From Kocuria soli (GTDB lineage Bacteria; Actinomycetota; Actinomycetes; Actinomycetales; Micrococcaceae), in NCBI RefSeq assembly GCF_003797835.1, contig NZ_RKMF01000006.1, positions 62,001-126,000 on the forward strand: a stretch of DNA of 64,000 bases. Direction: 5' to 3'. Both the position numbers and the translations under genes were made by a program. Shown here piece after piece: positions 8,971 to 17,840 of the stretch. Under the pieces are notes generated by a model, which did no database searches, was not told the DNA's origin, and was given only the letters and a program-made list of their open reading frames with translations. Positions within the stretch are counted from its first letter, which is position 1. Every line of letters starts with the position of its first letter.

Positions 8971-9154
8971 CATGTCCCACCTCGGTTCACGTGTACCCTG
9001 ATCCGCCGCCCAGTTGCAGGGCGCACGGCGGTCTGGTGCTCCGGGGCCTGTGGACCCGGATGCTGCTCGGCCCTCACCCGAGCCCCGGTCGAAGCACACA
9101 GGACCCGATCTGAGCCCGCTCAGATCCATCGAACCGAAACGAAGGCAGATCAAC

Positions 9155-9598
9155 GTGCGTACGTATACCCCGAAGCCCGGTGACGTCCAGCGTGACTGGT
9201 ACGTCATCGACGCCAGCGACGTCGTCCTCGGTCGCCTGGCAAGCCACGCCGCAGTCTTGCTGCGCGGCAAGCACAAGGCAACCTTTGCTCCCCACGTGGA
9301 CACGGGCGACTTCGTCATCATCGTCAACGCGGACAAGGTCGCCCTGACCGGCGACAAGCTGCGGAAGAAGATGGCCTACCGCCACTCGAACTACCCCGGC
9401 GGCCTGACCGCGACCTCCTATGCGGAGCTCCTGGAGAAGAACCCGGTGCGTGCCGTGGAGAAGGCCGTTCGCGGCATGCTCCCCAAGAACAAGCTTGCTG
9501 CCCAGCAGATGTCCAAGCTCAAGGTCTACGCGGGTCCCGAGCACCCGCACGCTGCGAACCAGCCCAAGACCTTCGAATTCAACCAGGTCGCCCAGTAA
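9155..9598 (+). CDS. rplM: 50S ribosomal protein L13
   Basis: An early-assembling large-subunit protein of 147 residues. Family segments are [46 protein letters not shown] and [10 protein letters not shown], ending in [15 protein letters not shown]. The frame is open upstream to 9014, but GTG at 9155 (AAGG 9 bases before) begins exactly where L13 proteins start. rpsI follows after 38 bases; the pair is a conserved operon. Confidence 0.97.
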   Translation: MRTYTPKPGDVQRDWYVIDASDVVLGRLASHAAVLLRGKHKATFAPHVDTGDFVIIVNADKVALTGDKLRKKMAYRHSNYPGGLTATSYAELLEKNPVRAVEKAVRGMLPKNKLAAQQMSKLKVYAGPEHPHAANQPKTFEFNQVAQ

Positions 9599-9636
9599 TT
9601 CCGGGCCTTTCGAGATCGACTGAACGAGGAGACATC

Positions 9637-10140
9637 GTGGCTCAGAACACTGAAGAGAACTACGCCCCGGAGGGGGAGGAGCTGACCTCCTACACCTCCG
9701 AGTCCAGCGTCGGCACCGAGACCGCCGTGGCGACCGAGCGTCCCGCCCTGACCGTTCCCGGCCAGGCCACCGGCCGCCGCAAGGAAGCAGTCGCGCGTGT
9801 GCGCCTCATCCCGGGCTCAGGCAAGTGGACCATCAACGGTCGCACCCTGGAGAACTACTTCCCGAACAAGCTGCACCAGCAGGAGGTCAACGACCCCTTC
9901 AAGCTGCTGGAGCTGCAGGGCGCCTACGACGTCGTCGCGCGTATTGACGGCGGTGGCCCCTCCGGCCAGGCCGGTGCGCTGCGCCTGGGCGTGGCTCGCG
10001 CTCTGAACGAGATCGATGCCGAGCACAACCGCCCGGCACTCAAGAAGGCAGGCTTCTTGACTCGTGACGCCCGCATCATCGAGCGCAAGAAGGCAGGCCT
10101 CAAGAAGGCACGCAAGGCTCCCCAGTACTCCAAGCGCTGA
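9637..10140 (+). CDS. rpsI: 30S ribosomal protein S9
   Basis: S9 reaches the P-site tRNA through its basic C-terminal tail. Residues about 45-167 are the S9 fold, with [39 protein letters not shown] and a tail ending in QYSKR. The first 40 or so residues are an acidic Ser/Thr/Glu-rich extension, usual in actinobacterial S9. GTG at 9637 follows GAGGAG. A long terminator lies downstream. Confidence 0.97.
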   Translation: MAQNTEENYAPEGEELTSYTSESSVGTETAVATERPALTVPGQATGRRKEAVARVRLIPGSGKWTINGRTLENYFPNKLHQQEVNDPFKLLELQGAYDVVARIDGGGPSGQAGALRLGVARALNEIDAEHNRPALKKAGFLTRDARIIERKKAGLKKARKAPQYSKR

Positions 10141-10158
10141 TCTGCGCCGCTGGTGTAC

Positions 10159-10209
10159 GACGACGCCCCGTCGTCCACGGTTTCGTTCCGTAGACGGCGG
10201 GGCGTCGTC
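10159..10209 (+). terminator. Hairpin terminator after rpsI
   Basis: A 22-bp stem (10159-10180 with 10188-10209) has one C-A mismatch and one G-U pair, with a 7-base loop. It lies 18 bases after the rpsI stop. A second, shorter hairpin (10211-10217 with 10229-10235) follows directly. Confidence 0.8.
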
Positions 10210-10369
10210 ATGCCCGGGACATCCTGCTCCGGGCACTTACGATGTAGTTCAACAAGAAACGGTGTGCTCACCTGGGCGGTAATCTCCGGCCGGGGTCATG
10301 CCGAGGTCATGCCGAGGGGCACCGCGTACACCGCTGCGCCTGCCGCCCCGGCAAGGGGATGGACGATCG

Positions 10370-11722
10370 ATGACACGAATTTTCGGGACCGACGGTGTTC
10401 GCGGCCTGGCGAACGAGCTGCTCACCGCCGACATGGCGTTGGACCTCGCGCAGGCTGCAGCCATCGTGCTGGGACACAATCACGCGGCGGAGGGACAACG
10501 CCCCCGTGCGGTCCTGGCGCGTGACGGACGCGCGTCCGGAGAGTTCCTGGGGGCAGCGGTGGCCGCGGGTCTCGCGGGCTCCGGTGTGGACGTCCACGAC
10601 GCAGGTGTGGTGCCCACCCCCGCACTGGCCTACCTGGTGGGTGACATGGACGCCGATTTCGGCGTGATGATCTCCGCCTCCCACAACCCCGCTCCGGACA
10701 ACGGCATCAAGTTCCTGGCCCACGGGGGCAAGAAGCTGCCTGACGCCGTCGAGGACAAGATCCAGGCACTCTACGAATCCCGCGACTTCCGACGCCCGAC
10801 CGGTGCGGGCGTGGGTCGCATCTCCACCCTCACCGATGCTGAGGACCGCTACGTCCTGCACCTGGTGGGTGCCATCCCGCATCGGCTGGAAGGCATCAAG
10901 GTGGTCCTGGACTGCGCCCACGGAGCCGCCGCAGGGGTGTCACCGGATGCCTTCCACGACGCGGGAGCCGAACTGGTCAAGATCATCGGCTCCGAACCGG
11001 ACGGACTGAACATCAACGACGGCGTGGGTTCAACCCACTTGGGTCCGCTCAAAGCGGCGGTGGTCGAGTACGGTGCCGATCTGGGTATTGCACACGACGG
11101 TGATGCCGACCGCTGCCTGGCCGTGGACGCGGAAGGCAACGAAATCGACGGCGACCAGATCATGGGGATCCTGGCGTTGTCCATGCACGAACGTGGACGG
11201 CTCGAGAAGGACACCCTGGTGGTCACCGTCATGTCCAACCTGGGACTCAAGTTGGCCCTGCGGGAGCGCGGGTTGGAGATTCGTGAGACCAAGGTGGGGG
11301 ACCGCTACGTCCTGGAAGCCATGACCGAGGAGAACTACAACCTGGGTGGCGAGCAGTCAGGGCACGTGATCATGTCCGACTGGGCCACCACGGGCGACGG
11401 TCTGTTGACCGGTCTGATGTTGGCTTCTCGGGTCGCGGAGACGGGCCTCCCGCTCTCCGAACTGGGCAAGGTCATGACCCGGTTGCCGCAGATCCTGATC
11501 AACGTCAAGGGCGTGGACCGCTCGGCCACCGCCACGGACACGGGGCTGGCCCAGGCCGTCGCCGCGGCCGAAGGGCGTCTGGGGGAGACCGGCCGGGTTC
11601 TGCTCCGAGCCTCGGGCACCGAACCGGTCGTGCGTGTCATGGTCGAAGCCGCCACGGAGGAACAGGCGCGCGAGGAGGCGGAGTTCCTGGCCGGGGTGGT
11701 GGCGGACCGGCTCGCGCTGTGA
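10370..11722 (+). CDS. glmM: Phosphoglucosamine mutase
   Basis: Converts glucosamine-6-phosphate to glucosamine-1-phosphate for UDP-GlcNAc and peptidoglycan. It directly follows the GlmS reaction, whose gene lies 6 kb away. The phosphoserine is S104 in [15 protein letters not shown]. The metal-binding loop is [12 protein letters not shown], the substrate loop is GGEQSGH and the phosphate-binding loop is [13 protein letters not shown]. At 450 residues it is full length. ATG at 10370 has AAGGGGA 11 bases upstream and starts [12 protein letters not shown] as the family does. Confidence 0.97.
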   Translation: MTRIFGTDGVRGLANELLTADMALDLAQAAAIVLGHNHAAEGQRPRAVLARDGRASGEFLGAAVAAGLAGSGVDVHDAGVVPTPALAYLVGDMDADFGVMISASHNPAPDNGIKFLAHGGKKLPDAVEDKIQALYESRDFRRPTGAGVGRISTLTDAEDRYVLHLVGAIPHRLEGIKVVLDCAHGAAAGVSPDAFHDAGAELVKIIGSEPDGLNINDGVGSTHLGPLKAAVVEYGADLGIAHDGDADRCLAVDAEGNEIDGDQIMGILALSMHERGRLEKDTLVVTVMSNLGLKLALRERGLEIRETKVGDRYVLEAMTEENYNLGGEQSGHVIMSDWATTGDGLLTGLMLASRVAETGLPLSELGKVMTRLPQILINVKGVDRSATATDTGLAQAVAAAEGRLGETGRVLLRASGTEPVVRVMVEAATEEQAREEAEFLAGVVADRLAL

Positions 11723-11776
11723 GCGCCGCGTCGTCGTGAACGGCGGCCGGAACGCGGGCTGAAACCCGCGGGAATA

Positions 11777-11817
11777 CGAAGAGGCCCTGCATCTCGGTGA
11801 GATGCAGGGCCTCTTCG
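11777..11817. terminator. Bidirectional terminator between glmM and mscL
   Basis: A perfect 19-bp stem (11777-11795 with 11799-11817) has a 3-base loop, between the convergent ends of glmM and mscL. Its symmetry means it can serve both strands. Confidence 0.85.
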
Positions 11818-11837
11818 AACGGAGGGTGAAAAGTGGA

Positions 11838-12278
11838 TCAGGCGTTGGGATCCTTGTCGGCCGCAGAGCCCGGCTTGGGGGTGCCGCCGCCGGCGAGCAG
11901 GTCGCGGATCTCGGTCAGCAGAGCGACGTCGGGTTCGACCTCTTCCTCGTCGGGGGCGATGCCGAGGCGCTTGTTGCGGGCCTCGATCATCTTGTTCATC
12001 GGCATGACGACCACGAAGTACAGGGCCGCAGCGATGATCAGGAAGTTGATGATGACGGTCAGCCAGGCGCCGAAGCGCACGTAGTTCTCGCCGTCGCCGA
12101 CCTGGAAGGCCAGGAACTGGTCGAAGCTCGGGAAACCGATTAGGCCCGAGATCAACGGCATGATGATGGAGTCCACCAGAGTGGTGATGACAGGTGCGAA
12201 GGCGCCGCCCATGATGACCGCAACGGCCAGGTCGACAACATTGCCCTTCATGATGAAATCTTTGAAACCCTGAAGCAT
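11838..12278 (-). CDS. mscL: Large-conductance mechanosensitive channel MscL
   Basis: A pentameric membrane channel that opens under high membrane tension and releases solutes during osmotic downshock. TM1 is in MKGNVVDLAVAVIMGGAF and TM2 in VIINFLIIAAALYFVVVMPM. The cytoplasmic helix ends in an acidic tail. Length is 146 residues. The start MLQGFKDFIMKGNVV matches the family. An AGGGTA-complement -10 lies 7 bases upstream with no ribosome-binding site, so the mRNA may be leaderless. Confidence 0.95.
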   Translation of the reverse strand: MLQGFKDFIMKGNVVDLAVAVIMGGAFAPVITTLVDSIIMPLISGLIGFPSFDQFLAFQVGDGENYVRFGAWLTVIINFLIIAAALYFVVVMPMNKMIEARNKRLGIAPDEEEVEPDVALLTEIRDLLAGGGTPKPGSAADKDPNA

Positions 12279-12285
12279 GGGTCAA

Positions 12286-12314
12286 AGGGTAGCGGGGATT
12301 TGATGGGGGTTCCA
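12286..12314 (-). promoter_or_regulatory. Predicted leaderless promoter of mscL
   Basis: On the minus strand TACCCT (12291-12286) ends 7 bases before the ATG, with TGGAAC (12314-12309) 17 bases upstream of it. Transcription should begin at or beside the start codon. Confidence 0.5.
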
Positions 12315-12360
12315 GGATTTTATACAGGGTACGCCCGTGATTCCGAACACGATTCAGGAC

Positions 12361-13110
12361 TCAAGAGATGTAGTCGGCGGCAGCCCCTGTGCCGTAGAAC
12401 TCCTCCAGGGTTTTTGCCCCCGAGGCGTGGAACTGTTCTGCCTGGTCGCGCCCTATGTAGCGGAAGTGCCACGGTTCGTAGGCATAACCGGTGATGGATT
12501 CCTTGCCCTCCGGGAAACGCAGCACGAAACCGTATTCAAATGCATTGTCAGCAGCCCATTGGGCGGCCCGGGTCTTACTGAAACAGACTTGGAGGTCACA
12601 TCCCGAGCCATCGGCAAGGTCCACCGCGAGCCCCGTCTGGTGTTCCGAATATCCGGGGCGTGCAGAAATGCGATCGGCAGTAACCTGACCATTTTGTTGA
12701 ACCCAATGGTCATAGGTCGAAACCTGCGTGTCATAAGACCGGTAAGCGGAAGTCACCGACACTGTGATGTCCTCGGCGCGCATGTCCTCCAGCATGGTCT
12801 CCAGGGCTTCCGCGGCATCCCCTCGCAGTTGCTGGCCTTCGATCGCAACCAAGGGATCCGGCGTGTAGTCGGCGGGGTCCAGCGGGTTCTGCTTGTTCAC
12901 GACGACGTCCAGCGAATCCGCCGTCGTGGTGTCCGCGTCCGCCGCGGCAGCTCCGGAGGGTGCGCTTGAGGCCGGTGCGCCCGCGCTCGTCGTCGTGGAG
13001 GCCGCGTCCGTGGGGGCCGATGATTCGGATGAGGTGCCGGTCCCGCATCCGACCAGCAGGAGCCCGGCCAGAGCGGCGGTCGAGACGACCCGAAACGTGT
13101 CAGCGCGCAT
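12361..13110 (-). CDS. D-alanyl-D-alanine carboxypeptidase, VanY/LAS family lipoprotein
   Basis: Predicted to trim the terminal D-Ala of peptidoglycan stem peptides outside the membrane. The N-terminus is a lipoprotein signal with lipobox LLVGC near residue 22, then a Ser/Thr/Ala linker to about residue 65. The metallopeptidase domain shows SAYRSYDTQ, the zinc-ligand motif SEHQTGLAVDLAD and the C-terminal EPWHFRYIG. Length is 249 residues. The start lies 11 bases after the coaA stop on the same strand, so it is probably cotranscribed with coaA. No DacA-type serine enzyme motif is present. Confidence 0.88.
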   Translation of the reverse strand: MRADTFRVVSTAALAGLLLVGCGTGTSSESSAPTDAASTTTSAGAPASSAPSGAAAADADTTTADSLDVVVNKQNPLDPADYTPDPLVAIEGQQLRGDAAEALETMLEDMRAEDITVSVTSAYRSYDTQVSTYDHWVQQNGQVTADRISARPGYSEHQTGLAVDLADGSGCDLQVCFSKTRAAQWAADNAFEYGFVLRFPEGKESITGYAYEPWHFRYIGRDQAEQFHASGAKTLEEFYGTGAAADYIS

Positions 13111-13121
13111 GACGATCCTGT

Positions 13122-14078
13122 TCAGTTCTTGCGGACGAGCACGCGGCGGATGGAATGGTCGGAGGCCTTGGACAGAATCAGCTGGGCCCGACCGCGGGTG
13201 GGCCGGACGTTCTGCAGGAGATTGGGTTCGTTGATCCGCTTCCAGATGTCGGTGGCGGTGGCCACTGCCTCCTCATCCGACAAGCTCGCATAGCGGTGGA
13301 AGTAGGAGGCGGGGTCGGCGAAGGCACCCTGTCGGAGCGCCTGGAACCGCTCGATGTACCACCGCTCGATGTCCTGGGTGCGCGCATCGACGTAGATGCT
13401 GACGTCGAAGAAGTCGCTCAAAGCCAGGGAGGCACGGTCACCCGGGCCGATCTTGGCGGGGGCCAGGACATTGAGGCCCTCCACGATCACCACGTCCGGG
13501 CGGGTCACCACGACCTCTTCGCCCGGGACGATGTCGTAGGTGACGTGTGAATACTTGGGGGCCCGCACTTCGTCGGCCCCCGATTTGATCTCTGCCACGA
13601 ACCTCAGCAGGGCGCGGCGGTCGTAGGATTCCGGGAATCCCTTGCGCTGCATGAGCCCGCGGCGTTCCAGCTCTGCGTTGGGGTGCAGGAAACCGTCCGT
13701 GGTCACCAATTGCACGCGGGGCGTGGACGGCCACCGCGCCATGAGTTCCCGCAGGAGGCGAGCCGTGGTCGACTTGCCGGCCGCCACCGAACCCGCAATG
13801 CCGATCACGAACGGTGTACGGGCGTGCTCCTGACCCAGGAACTCGTTGGTCGACGTGTTCAGGGACGTGGCAGCGGCGTCGTAGAGAGTGAGCAAGCGGG
13901 ACAACGGCAGATAGACCTCGCGGACCTCTTCGACGTCCAAGTGGTCGCCGAGGCCTCGCAAGGACTCGATTTCGTCTTCGGCAAGCGGGACGTCTATCTC
14001 CGTCGACAGACGGGACCACGTGTGCCGATCCAGTTCCACGAACGGCGACGCGCGGTGTGCCCCTGGCGTTGTGCTCAT
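13122..14078 (-). CDS. coaA: Type I pantothenate kinase
   Basis: Phosphorylates pantothenate with ATP, the first committed step of coenzyme A synthesis. The P-loop is [14 protein letters not shown]; other segments are [31 protein letters not shown] and VIVEGLNVL. At 318 residues it matches the type I family. The frame is open to 14441, but the ATG at 14078 begins the conserved [14 protein letters not shown] region within a few residues. A TACACT -10 lies 8 bases upstream with no clear ribosome-binding site. Confidence 0.95.
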   Translation of the reverse strand: MSTTPGAHRASPFVELDRHTWSRLSTEIDVPLAEDEIESLRGLGDHLDVEEVREVYLPLSRLLTLYDAAATSLNTSTNEFLGQEHARTPFVIGIAGSVAAGKSTTARLLRELMARWPSTPRVQLVTTDGFLHPNAELERRGLMQRKGFPESYDRRALLRFVAEIKSGADEVRAPKYSHVTYDIVPGEEVVVTRPDVVIVEGLNVLAPAKIGPGDRASLALSDFFDVSIYVDARTQDIERWYIERFQALRQGAFADPASYFHRYASLSDEEAVATATDIWKRINEPNLLQNVRPTRGRAQLILSKASDHSIRRVLVRKN

Positions 14079-14428
14079 CGCAGGACAGTGTAGGACAGCA
14101 CGGTTCGTTGCCGTTGTCCTGGCAGTCCTTCTGGAGAGTTCTCTTGGTAGTTTCGCGGCGCCCACGGCAGTTCGTTGCCGTGAGTGTGCTACGGGTGCAT
14201 CGGGACGTGAGACTATTCCCTTGCACATCCACGGTGAGCCCGTCCACGACCGCGCTGCAGCGGCCGTTCGGACCTGCCGGTGCCGGGGTGGGGGGCACCC
14301 TCCAAGACGTCGTCCTCCCCGATCATCACCACCCTTAGTCCGCCGGGGTGACGAGGAACAGCCAGGTCTTTCGAGGCAGTTGTGGTTCCTGAAGTCCCCA
14401 GCGCCTGAACGATCCGAAGAGGGACGTC
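14079..14428. promoter_or_regulatory. 350-bp divergent region between coaA and mtlA
   Basis: No gene is seen. It holds the coaA -10 (complement of 14087-14092) and a 12-bp direct repeat GTTCGTTGCCGT at 14103-14114 and 14170-14181. The second copy is part of an inverted repeat, CACGGCA (14163-14169) with TGCCGTG (14176-14182). A near-perfect palindrome around 14253-14262 follows. These are candidate operators for mannitol control; no convincing -35/-10 pair for mtlA stands out. Confidence 0.45.
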
Positions 14429-16507
14429 TTGAGCACAGCAACCACTTCCGCCGCCGAGGCGGGGACGGTACAGAAGAAGGGCGGACTGCGCGTTGCCGTG
14501 CAGAAGTTCGGCACCTTCCTGTCCTCCATGATCATGCCGAACATCGCGGCATTCATCGCCTGGGGCCTGATCACCGCGCTGTTCATTCCGGACGGGTTCT
14601 TCCCGAACGAAAAGATCGCAACCATGGTCAGCGCCATGGTCATCTACCTGCTCCCGCTGCTGATCGCTTACACCGGTGGCAAGCTCGTCTACGACGTCCG
14701 CGGCGGCGTGGTCGGTGCCATAGCAACGATGGGCGTCATCATGGGCACCTCATCCCCGGTGTTTATCGGTGAGGACGGCGCAGCCGCACCCATGTTCCTT
14801 GGGGCCATGATCATGGGTCCGTTGGCAGCGTGGTGCATGAAGAAGCTCGACTCCCTGTGGGATGGCAAGATTCGCCCGGGCTTCGAGATGCTGGTCAACA
14901 ACTTCTCGGCCGGGATCTTCGCGGCCATCGCCGCGATCGGCTCCATGTTCCTGTTGACCCCGGTCATGAACCTGTTCACCCAGGTGGCAGGTGCCATTGT
15001 GGAGTTCCTGGTCAACACCGGGTTGCTGCCCTTGACCTCTCTGATCATCGAACCGGCCAAGGTCCTGTTCCTCAACAATGCGATCAACCACGGCCTCATC
15101 ACTCCGCTGGGTTCTGCCGAGTCCCTCGAACAGGGCAAGTCGATTCTGTTCCTGCTCGAAGCTAACCCCGGCCCCGGTCTGGGCATCCTGCTGGCCTACA
15201 TGGTCTTCGGTCGCGGGACCGCCCGCGCCACGGCCCCCGGCGCGGCCATCATCCACTTCGTGGGCGGTATCCACGAGATCTACTTCCCGTATGTGCTCAT
15301 GAAGCCGCAGCTGATCCTCGCAGCGATCGCCGGTGGCATGTCCGGCATCGCCGTGTTCCAGATCTTCCACGTCGGGCTGCGTGCGCCGGCCGCCCCCGGC
15401 TCCATCATCGCAATTCTGGCCCAGACGGCATCGGATTCCTACGTGGGCGTCATCCTGGGCGTCCTCGCAGCGGCTGCCGTCTCATTCGCCGTCGCCTCCG
15501 TGATCCTCAAGCTCTCCAAGCAGACCGAGGACAGCCTGGCCGAGGCCACCGCCAAGATGGAAGGCATGAAGGGCAAGAAGTCCTCCGTGTCCTCCGCTCT
15601 GGCAGGCGGCGCGGCGGATGCCCAGAACACCATCTCCAAGATCGTGTTCGCCTGCGACGCCGGCATGGGGTCCTCCGCCATGGGTGCCTCCGTGCTGCGC
15701 AACAAGATCAAGGACGCCGGCTTCGGATCAGACGTCTCCGTGGTCAACTCCGCGATCAACAACCTCAAGGACGAATTCGACCTGGTGGTCGTCCACGAGG
15801 ATCTGCTCCACCGCGCCGAGACCCCGACGCCCTCGGCCATGCACGTGGCCGTGGACAACTTCATGGGCTCCCCGCGCTACGACGAAATCGTGGAACTGAT
15901 CCGCGAGCAGCGCGACGGCGGTTCGGCGCAGGGCGCCGAGACCTCCGTGCCCGTCGCAGCAGCTGCCGGTGCGGGTACGGGCGCGGCAGCCGGTTCGGCA
16001 GGTGGGGCCGCCGCAGCTGCCCCCGAGCGCGAGGAGGCGCCGTCGTCGGCGAACGCGGCTCCGGTCGATGGCGGCAAGCAGATCCTGTCCACGGACTCGA
16101 TCAAGCTCGGTGCCAGCGCAGAATCGCGCGCCGCGGCGATCGACCAGGCGGGCAACCTGCTGGTGGACACCGGTGCCGTGGACCGCGCCTACGTGGAGGC
16201 CATGCACGAACGTGAGTCCTCCGTCTCCACCTTCATGGGCAACGGCCTGGCCATCCCGCACGGGACCAATGAGGCGAAATCCGCAATCCACGATTCGGCC
16301 ATGTCCTTCATCCGCTACGACCGTCCGGTCGACTGGGGAGGCCAGGAGGTCAAGTACGTGATCGGCATTGCCGGTGCGGACGGACAGCACCTGGGCCTCC
16401 TGGCAAAGATCGCCAAGATCTTCTCCAAGAAGGAATCCCTTGCTCAACTGGAGGCTGCACAGACTCCCGAGGAGATCCTCGAGATCTTTGGAAAGGTCAA
16501 CGGATGA
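14429..16507 (+). CDS. mtlA: PTS mannitol transporter, fused EIICBA
   Basis: Imports D-mannitol and phosphorylates it to mannitol-1-phosphate. Residues about 20-370 are the membrane EIIC domain, with the conserved [16 protein letters not shown] follows, with phosphorylation Cys C409 in [13 protein letters not shown]. After an Ala/Gly-rich linker (about 505-535) comes EIIA, with phospho-His H611 in [12 protein letters not shown]. The 692 residues put all three domains in one chain, as in E. coli, whereas many Gram-positives have a separate EIIA. TTG at 14429 follows AGAGGGA. mtlD overlaps its stop. No mtlR regulator is adjacent. Confidence 0.95.
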   Translation: MSTATTSAAEAGTVQKKGGLRVAVQKFGTFLSSMIMPNIAAFIAWGLITALFIPDGFFPNEKIATMVSAMVIYLLPLLIAYTGGKLVYDVRGGVVGAIATMGVIMGTSSPVFIGEDGAAAPMFLGAMIMGPLAAWCMKKLDSLWDGKIRPGFEMLVNNFSAGIFAAIAAIGSMFLLTPVMNLFTQVAGAIVEFLVNTGLLPLTSLIIEPAKVLFLNNAINHGLITPLGSAESLEQGKSILFLLEANPGPGLGILLAYMVFGRGTARATAPGAAIIHFVGGIHEIYFPYVLMKPQLILAAIAGGMSGIAVFQIFHVGLRAPAAPGSIIAILAQTASDSYVGVILGVLAAAAVSFAVASVILKLSKQTEDSLAEATAKMEGMKGKKSSVSSALAGGAADAQNTISKIVFACDAGMGSSAMGASVLRNKIKDAGFGSDVSVVNSAINNLKDEFDLVVVHEDLLHRAETPTPSAMHVAVDNFMGSPRYDEIVELIREQRDGGSAQGAETSVPVAAAAGAGTGAAAGSAGGAAAAAPEREEAPSSANAAPVDGGKQILSTDSIKLGASAESRAAAIDQAGNLLVDTGAVDRAYVEAMHERESSVSTFMGNGLAIPHGTNEAKSAIHDSAMSFIRYDRPVDWGGQEVKYVIGIAGADGQHLGLLAKIAKIFSKKESLAQLEAAQTPEEILEIFGKVNG

Positions 16508-17646
16508 AAGCCCTACATTTCGGCGCAGGCAACATCGGCCGCGGGTTCGTCGGTGTCCTGCTCAACGAGGCGGGATACGAGCTGGTCTTCGCGGACGTCG
16601 CCGCCCCGCTCATCGACGCCTTGAACGCCCAGGAGACCTACACGGTCCACGAGGTCGGCGCGCAGCCGCGGGACATCGAGATCACCGGGTTCTCCGGGGT
16701 CAACTCGGCCGAGGACACCGATGGTTTGCTCGAGCAGATCAAGACCGCCGACGTCATCACCACCGCGGTGGGCCCGACCGTTCTCAAGATCATCGCCCCC
16801 ACCCTGGCCGAGGGTCTCAAGGCGCGAGCCGAGGTCGGCGGTTCCAAGGTGGCCGTGATGGCGTGCGAGAACGCGATCAACGCGACCGACGGTCTGGCCG
16901 AGTCCATCCGGGAGACCTACCCGGAGGTCGACGGGATCGCGGTGTTCGCCAACACCGCGGTGGATCGCATCGTCCCCAACCAGGCGCCCGGACAGGGTCT
17001 GGACGTCACGGTGGAGAACTACTACGAGTGGGCCGTGGAATCCACGCCGTTCGGTGACGACGTCCCCGAGATCCCGGGTGTCACCTGGGTCGAGGACCTT
17101 GCTCCGTACATCACCCGCAAGTTGTTCACGGTCAACACCGGCCACGCGGCCACCGCGTACTTCGGCTACCAGGCCGGGATCTCCAAGATCTCGGATGCGC
17201 TGGAGAACTCCGAGGTGCACGCCAAGGTCGAAGCCGTGTTGGGGGAGACCAAGGCCCTGCTGGTCGAGAAGTTCGGCTTCGAACCCGAGGTCCAGCAGGC
17301 CTACGTGGACAAGATCCTCACGCGATTTGCCAACCCGCACCTGCCGGACACGGTGGACCGTGTGGGCCGGGCTCCGTTGCGCAAGCTCTCGCGCAACGAG
17401 CGGTTCATCGGCCCGGCGGCCGAGCTGGCCGAGCGCGGCATGGATGCGTCCGCATTGGTTTCAGCCGTTGCAGCAATCCTCGGTTTCGACGTCGCCGAAG
17501 ACGCCGAGGCGCAGGAATTGCAGTCCAAGCTCGCCGCGGCCAAGGACGATCGCGCCGCGACCGACGCCCTGGTGACGGAACTGACCGGGATCGACCCGGC
17601 CCACCCGTTGTTCGGCTCGCTCAACGAGGTTTTCGGGGCTCGATGA
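16504..17646 (+). CDS. mtlD: Mannitol-1-phosphate 5-dehydrogenase
   Basis: Oxidises mannitol-1-phosphate to fructose-6-phosphate with NAD+, feeding glycolysis and, through the adjacent glmS product, amino-sugar synthesis. The Rossmann start is [15 protein letters not shown]. Family segments include ENAINATDG, ANTAVDRIVPNQ, VTVENYYEW and KLFTVNTGHAATAYFGY, with NERFIGPA in the C-terminal domain. Length is 380 residues. The ATG overlaps the mtlA TGA by four bases, indicating translational coupling. Confidence 0.96.
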   Translation: MKALHFGAGNIGRGFVGVLLNEAGYELVFADVAAPLIDALNAQETYTVHEVGAQPRDIEITGFSGVNSAEDTDGLLEQIKTADVITTAVGPTVLKIIAPTLAEGLKARAEVGGSKVAVMACENAINATDGLAESIRETYPEVDGIAVFANTAVDRIVPNQAPGQGLDVTVENYYEWAVESTPFGDDVPEIPGVTWVEDLAPYITRKLFTVNTGHAATAYFGYQAGISKISDALENSEVHAKVEAVLGETKALLVEKFGFEPEVQQAYVDKILTRFANPHLPDTVDRVGRAPLRKLSRNERFIGPAAELAERGMDASALVSAVAAILGFDVAEDAEAQELQSKLAAAKDDRAATDALVTELTGIDPAHPLFGSLNEVFGAR

Positions 17647-17665
17647 CTGGTCACTGAGACGCGCG

Positions 17666-17701
17666 ACAGCCCCCGGCCTTCACCTGCTGGCCGGGGGCTG
17701 T
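17666..17701 (+). terminator. Hairpin terminator after mtlD
   Basis: A 13-bp perfect stem (17666-17678 with 17689-17701) has a 10-base loop and a short T run. It closes the mtlA-mtlD unit before glmS. Confidence 0.8.
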
Positions 17702-17828
17702 TTGCTTGCATGACGTTGCCGCGGCAACCACCAGTGGATTCGGCAGCGGGAATCCACTGCGGAGGCGGCGTGGCTGGTGTGACGTCCGTACACCTGTGGT
17801 CAGCCCGGATACCGCCACTTGCTTGGGA

Positions 17829-17834
17829 TAGGCT
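17829..17834 (+). promoter_or_regulatory. Predicted leaderless -10 of glmS
   Basis: TAGGCT ends 6 bases before the glmS ATG, and no ribosome-binding site is present. No clear -35 is seen. No glmS ribozyme core was recognised upstream. Confidence 0.5.
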
Positions 17835-17840
17835 GACCGC

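Noticed and set aside
14079-14441. Upstream in-frame extension of coaA to 14441
   Set aside because: The extra 121 codons are Arg/Ser-rich and unlike pantothenate kinases; the family start fits the ATG at 14078.
17702-17840. glmS ribozyme or GlcN6P riboswitch upstream of glmS
   Set aside because: No glmS ribozyme core was recognised, the gap is only 139 bases after the terminator, and a leaderless -10 sits directly before the ATG.
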